Below are positions 61,561 through 64,000 of a stretch of 64,000 bases of DNA, in pieces. Both the position numbers and the translations under genes were made by a program. Positions within the stretch are counted from its first letter, which is position 1, and every line of letters starts with the position of its first letter. Source of the DNA: Dyadobacter sediminis (GTDB taxonomy: Bacteria > Bacteroidota > Bacteroidia > Cytophagales > Spirosomataceae); contig NZ_VCEI01000021.1 in NCBI RefSeq assembly GCF_005860765.1, positions 1-64,000 of the forward strand. The letters are read 5' to 3'. The notes under the pieces were generated by a model. It was not told the origin of the DNA. It saw only the letters and a program-made list of their open reading frames with translations, and did not search any database.

Positions 61561-63999
61561 CTAGAAAGGAAGCCCGACTGCAATGTTTAAAATCAAGTTT
61601 TCTTTTCGCCACGCCTTGCTGCCCAGATCTATTTCTTTGAAAACCCATGGGTTTCGGTAAGTCACCGTTCCTTCCGGACTGGCCGGATCGGGTTCCTGCG
61701 TATACCACGGTTTTCTGAAAGGCGTTGCAAGGTCAAGCCTGAATACCAGATAAGAGAAATCCAGACGCAAGCCGATTCCGCCACCTACTGCAATCTGTTT
61801 CAGGAAATTATTGCTGATTAATGCACGTTTGTCAAAATACCCGGCCCTTGTGCTGTCTCCGAATGACCAGATATTTCCGGCATCCACAAAAACAGCTCCG
61901 TTGATGATATTTGTAAATTTGACCCGCATTTCCGTATTGAATTCCATCCGGATATCGCCGAAAGATTGGTATCCAACGAGATTGATATAGTTGGTATCCG
62001 GCGGATAGGCTCCCGGTCCGAGCGAACGTGCCCGGAAAGCCCTGATACCTGTACTACCGCCTCCAAAATACTGTTTGAACTGCGGGGTGGGCATCGTAGC
62101 TGCATTGCCGTAAGGTTTGATTGCGCCAAGTACAAGCCGGTTTGCCCACGTTAACTTCGAGCTTACCGTTCTGTAATACCTGAAATCGCCATCCAGTTTT
62201 ACATATTGAAATACGGGAACGCCCAGAAATGTTTTTGGCAAGGTTTCATCTTCTGCATCTTTCTTTGCAAACAGGCTGAGCAGATTGCCGCCATAGTCAA
62301 GGCCTCCGATTACTGCAAAACGGTTTTTTGCAAAAGGGCGCGGCGTCGGATGATAGGAGATGGTGTAATTCGATCCGACTATAAAATACTTTTGGTCTAC
62401 AAGTTTGTAAAGCCTGTCAATATCCAGCGGATTGGTGTTCGGATTTTCTGCAATCGCTCCCAAACGTTCCGTGTTGACATTGGTCGGCTGCACAAAATTG
62501 ATGGAAATCGGCGTCAGTGTATGCTGAACTTCGGCATTCTTGTTCCAGATGTAAGACCAGTCGCCCCGGATGGAAGTAGTGGTATAAAGCCCTCGCTGAA
62601 CCCGGTTTTCGTAATTGAGCGATAGAACGGTCTTAGGCAAAACCTGGCTTCTTTCAGGCCTTATTTTTACAAAAGGAATCAGAAAGCGAGGAAAAGACAA
62701 GTTGGCATTTGCTCCGTACCGGACATATTCATTGCCGATTTTGTTCGGAGTATCGCTCCTGTTTCCGCCCAGCTGAACATCAAACCCGAAATACGCATTG
62801 ACTGAAAGCATTTCTGCACCGCGGAAAATGTTCCGGTTCCGCCAGGTTACATCCAGCTGCGAACCGCCCAGGTTATTGGATTTGGTACTGGCACTAAGAA
62901 TGGTCTGCAACGATTTCTTTTTCAACGGTGCCAGATCGTAATACACGTCGAGCAAAGCGGAATCCGAGCGGGGTACAAGGTCAAAGCGGTTTCTTACGAA
63001 CTTGAAATTCTGAAGGTTTACAAGCCTGGAAAGTGACACGTCATGCATGGTGTTAGTGTACATATTACCGCGTCTGAACCCGATTGCATCGTAGAAAATC
63101 CTTCTTTTGTAAAGTCTTCCGGGGTCATTGATGTTGATTCCGCGTCGTATCGGACCTCTGCGGGGAATACTGTCGGCCAGAAGGTTTTCCTCCGTTCCGG
63201 TGTTTACGTAAATCTGATTTATAAAGTACTGTTTAAGCGAAGTCTGTGCAGTTTGCGGTTTTACCTGCAGATAAAGGTTCACTTGTTGCGCAGCAAGTGT
63301 TGAATCCTGCCGCCCAATTGTGGAATCTACTTTGATAATCAGGAAATCCGGATTGAAAAAGTAATAACCTTTGCCTTTCAGTTCCTGGTCAATACGGACG
63401 CGTTCGGTTGAGATGACGTCAAGCCGGATCGGATCGCCTTTTTTCAGCAATGTTTTCTGCTTGGCAAGTACAAGGTCACGGTTAAAAAGTGAACTGTCAT
63501 TAACTACATAATTCACCTGGTTGATCACATAGCGCGGCATGATGTAGGCGTCGTATTCGGAAATGGCTGTTCTGCGCTTTTTCTTTTTGCTTTCAACAAT
63601 TTTTCCGGTAACATCCGAACGGTAATAGCCTTCATTGTCCAGATAAGAAACCATGTTGGCTGCGTTGATATCCACAACACGCTGCGATGCAAAGCGCGGA
63701 GGTTCGCCCAGCTTATTGCGGAACCAGCTGCGCAGACCGCCTTCGTCTTTCGGTGTGCCGATGAAATAATAAAACCATACTTTATACGGGAACCCGAAAA
63801 GTGTCTTGTTCGGAACGGGCTTGATAATAACTTCCAGTTCACTTTCCAGACCAGCAACTTTGGGCCTGGAAGTACTGTCCGGTTCTACATTTACTTTATT
63901 CCCAACATACAGGCTCTGGCCTGCAGGTACATATTTATCAACCGAGCAGCTGCTCAGCAAGATACATGTAGCCATTAAAGCCAATAAACTATTTCTCAT
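61561..63999 (-). CDS. tamL: TamL-type Omp85 lipoprotein (lipid-anchored TamA homologue)
   Basis: 812 residues. A lipoprotein signal with LLSSC anchors it, unlike TamA of Proteobacteria, a hallmark of the Bacteroidetes TamL form. POTRA-like domains (about 140-330, e.g. FINQIYVNTG) precede a large barrel with the conserved LGPGAYPPD-type and GGSTGIRAFRARSLGPG (RGF-like) turn and a terminal Phe. With an inner-membrane TamB partner it acts in outer-membrane assembly; tamB is not in the window and may lie just beyond the right edge. The ATG at 63999 is intact, so the gene is complete. Confidence 0.88.
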   Translation of the reverse strand: MRNSLLALMATCILLSSCSVDKYVPAGQSLYVGNKVNVEPDSTSRPKVAGLESELEVIIKPVPNKTLFGFPYKVWFYYFIGTPKDEGGLRSWFRNKLGEPPRFASQRVVDINAANMVSYLDNEGYYRSDVTGKIVESKKKKRRTAISEYDAYIMPRYVINQVNYVVNDSSLFNRDLVLAKQKTLLKKGDPIRLDVISTERVRIDQELKGKGYYFFNPDFLIIKVDSTIGRQDSTLAAQQVNLYLQVKPQTAQTSLKQYFINQIYVNTGTEENLLADSIPRRGPIRRGININDPGRLYKRRIFYDAIGFRRGNMYTNTMHDVSLSRLVNLQNFKFVRNRFDLVPRSDSALLDVYYDLAPLKKKSLQTILSASTKSNNLGGSQLDVTWRNRNIFRGAEMLSVNAYFGFDVQLGGNRSDTPNKIGNEYVRYGANANLSFPRFLIPFVKIRPERSQVLPKTVLSLNYENRVQRGLYTTTSIRGDWSYIWNKNAEVQHTLTPISINFVQPTNVNTERLGAIAENPNTNPLDIDRLYKLVDQKYFIVGSNYTISYHPTPRPFAKNRFAVIGGLDYGGNLLSLFAKKDAEDETLPKTFLGVPVFQYVKLDGDFRYYRTVSSKLTWANRLVLGAIKPYGNAATMPTPQFKQYFGGGSTGIRAFRARSLGPGAYPPDTNYINLVGYQSFGDIRMEFNTEMRVKFTNIINGAVFVDAGNIWSFGDSTRAGYFDKRALISNNFLKQIAVGGGIGLRLDFSYLVFRLDLATPFRKPWYTQEPDPASPEGTVTYRNPWVFKEIDLGSKAWRKENLILNIAVGLPF

Positions 64000-64000
64000 T

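Overview
The window is a chromosomal segment of a Bacteroidota bacterium, most likely Cytophagales/Spirosomaceae (Dyadobacter-like; this placement is inference). The reasons are a SusC/SusD pair, a lipid-anchored TamL-type Omp85 protein, an Hc1-type histone-like protein, DUF1080 and DUF4286 proteins, SorAB-type sulfite oxidase, a lack of obvious Shine-Dalgarno sequences, and several promoters of the Bacteroidetes type (TTG, 17-23 nt, TAnnTTTG). I see no insertion sequences, prophage, CRISPR array or tRNA genes. Most of the window is core chromosome with a few accessory islands.

Layout. 1-313: the 3' end of a 5S rRNA with its terminator, then a decayed second 5S-plus-terminator copy. 523-2988: a membrane acyltransferase-like protein and a Tat-exported alpha/beta hydrolase. 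3119-11469: housekeeping genes (ispD, queA, biotin carboxylase, an alpha-oxoamine synthase, an Hc1 histone-like protein, a MaoC hydratase, hpf, DUF4286, a small membrane protein, cysM). 11611-16069: minus-strand lipid/ester metabolism (secreted lipase-like lipoprotein, hydrolase, acyl-CoA ligase) plus a GNAT acetyltransferase. 16103-19960: an unusual cluster of two large proteins that share a coiled-coil / four-TM / coiled-coil layout, a protein resembling the psi subunit (HolD) of the clamp loader, and a secreted nuclease. 20028-21704: SorB/SorA sulfite dehydrogenase. 21918-23466: two Tat-type ferritin-like proteins. 24109-27989: an NtrC-type regulator and a hybrid histidine kinase whose 3' ends overlap. 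28200-32967: a secreted beta-propeller/cytochrome c protein and two DUF1080 proteins, apparently for carbohydrate use.

33094-40268: an unknown acidic protein, a LEA-like repeat protein, a short alpha-glucan phosphorylase homologue lacking the PLP lysine, an operon of a lipoprotein, a cyclophilin and an RmlD-like reductase, and an Omp85 protein. 40640-46929: a SusC-SusD-aminotransferase operon without any glycoside hydrolase. 46954-47985: a T4 Rnl2-like RNA ligase. 48318-53638: an RND efflux pair and a fatty-acid desaturase. 53837-63999: metK, lipA, an outer-membrane-type protein, waaA, a ROK regulator, rsgA, methylmalonyl-CoA epimerase and tamL.

The main points for follow-up are the RNA ligase, the psi-like protein with its coiled-coil membrane neighbours, the PLP-lysine-less phosphorylase homologue, the SusCD-aminotransferase unit and the decayed 5S copy. 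Family assignments rest on motifs read from the translations; no database search was possible. Several starts were moved from TTG or GTG to a nearby ATG where that fits better.
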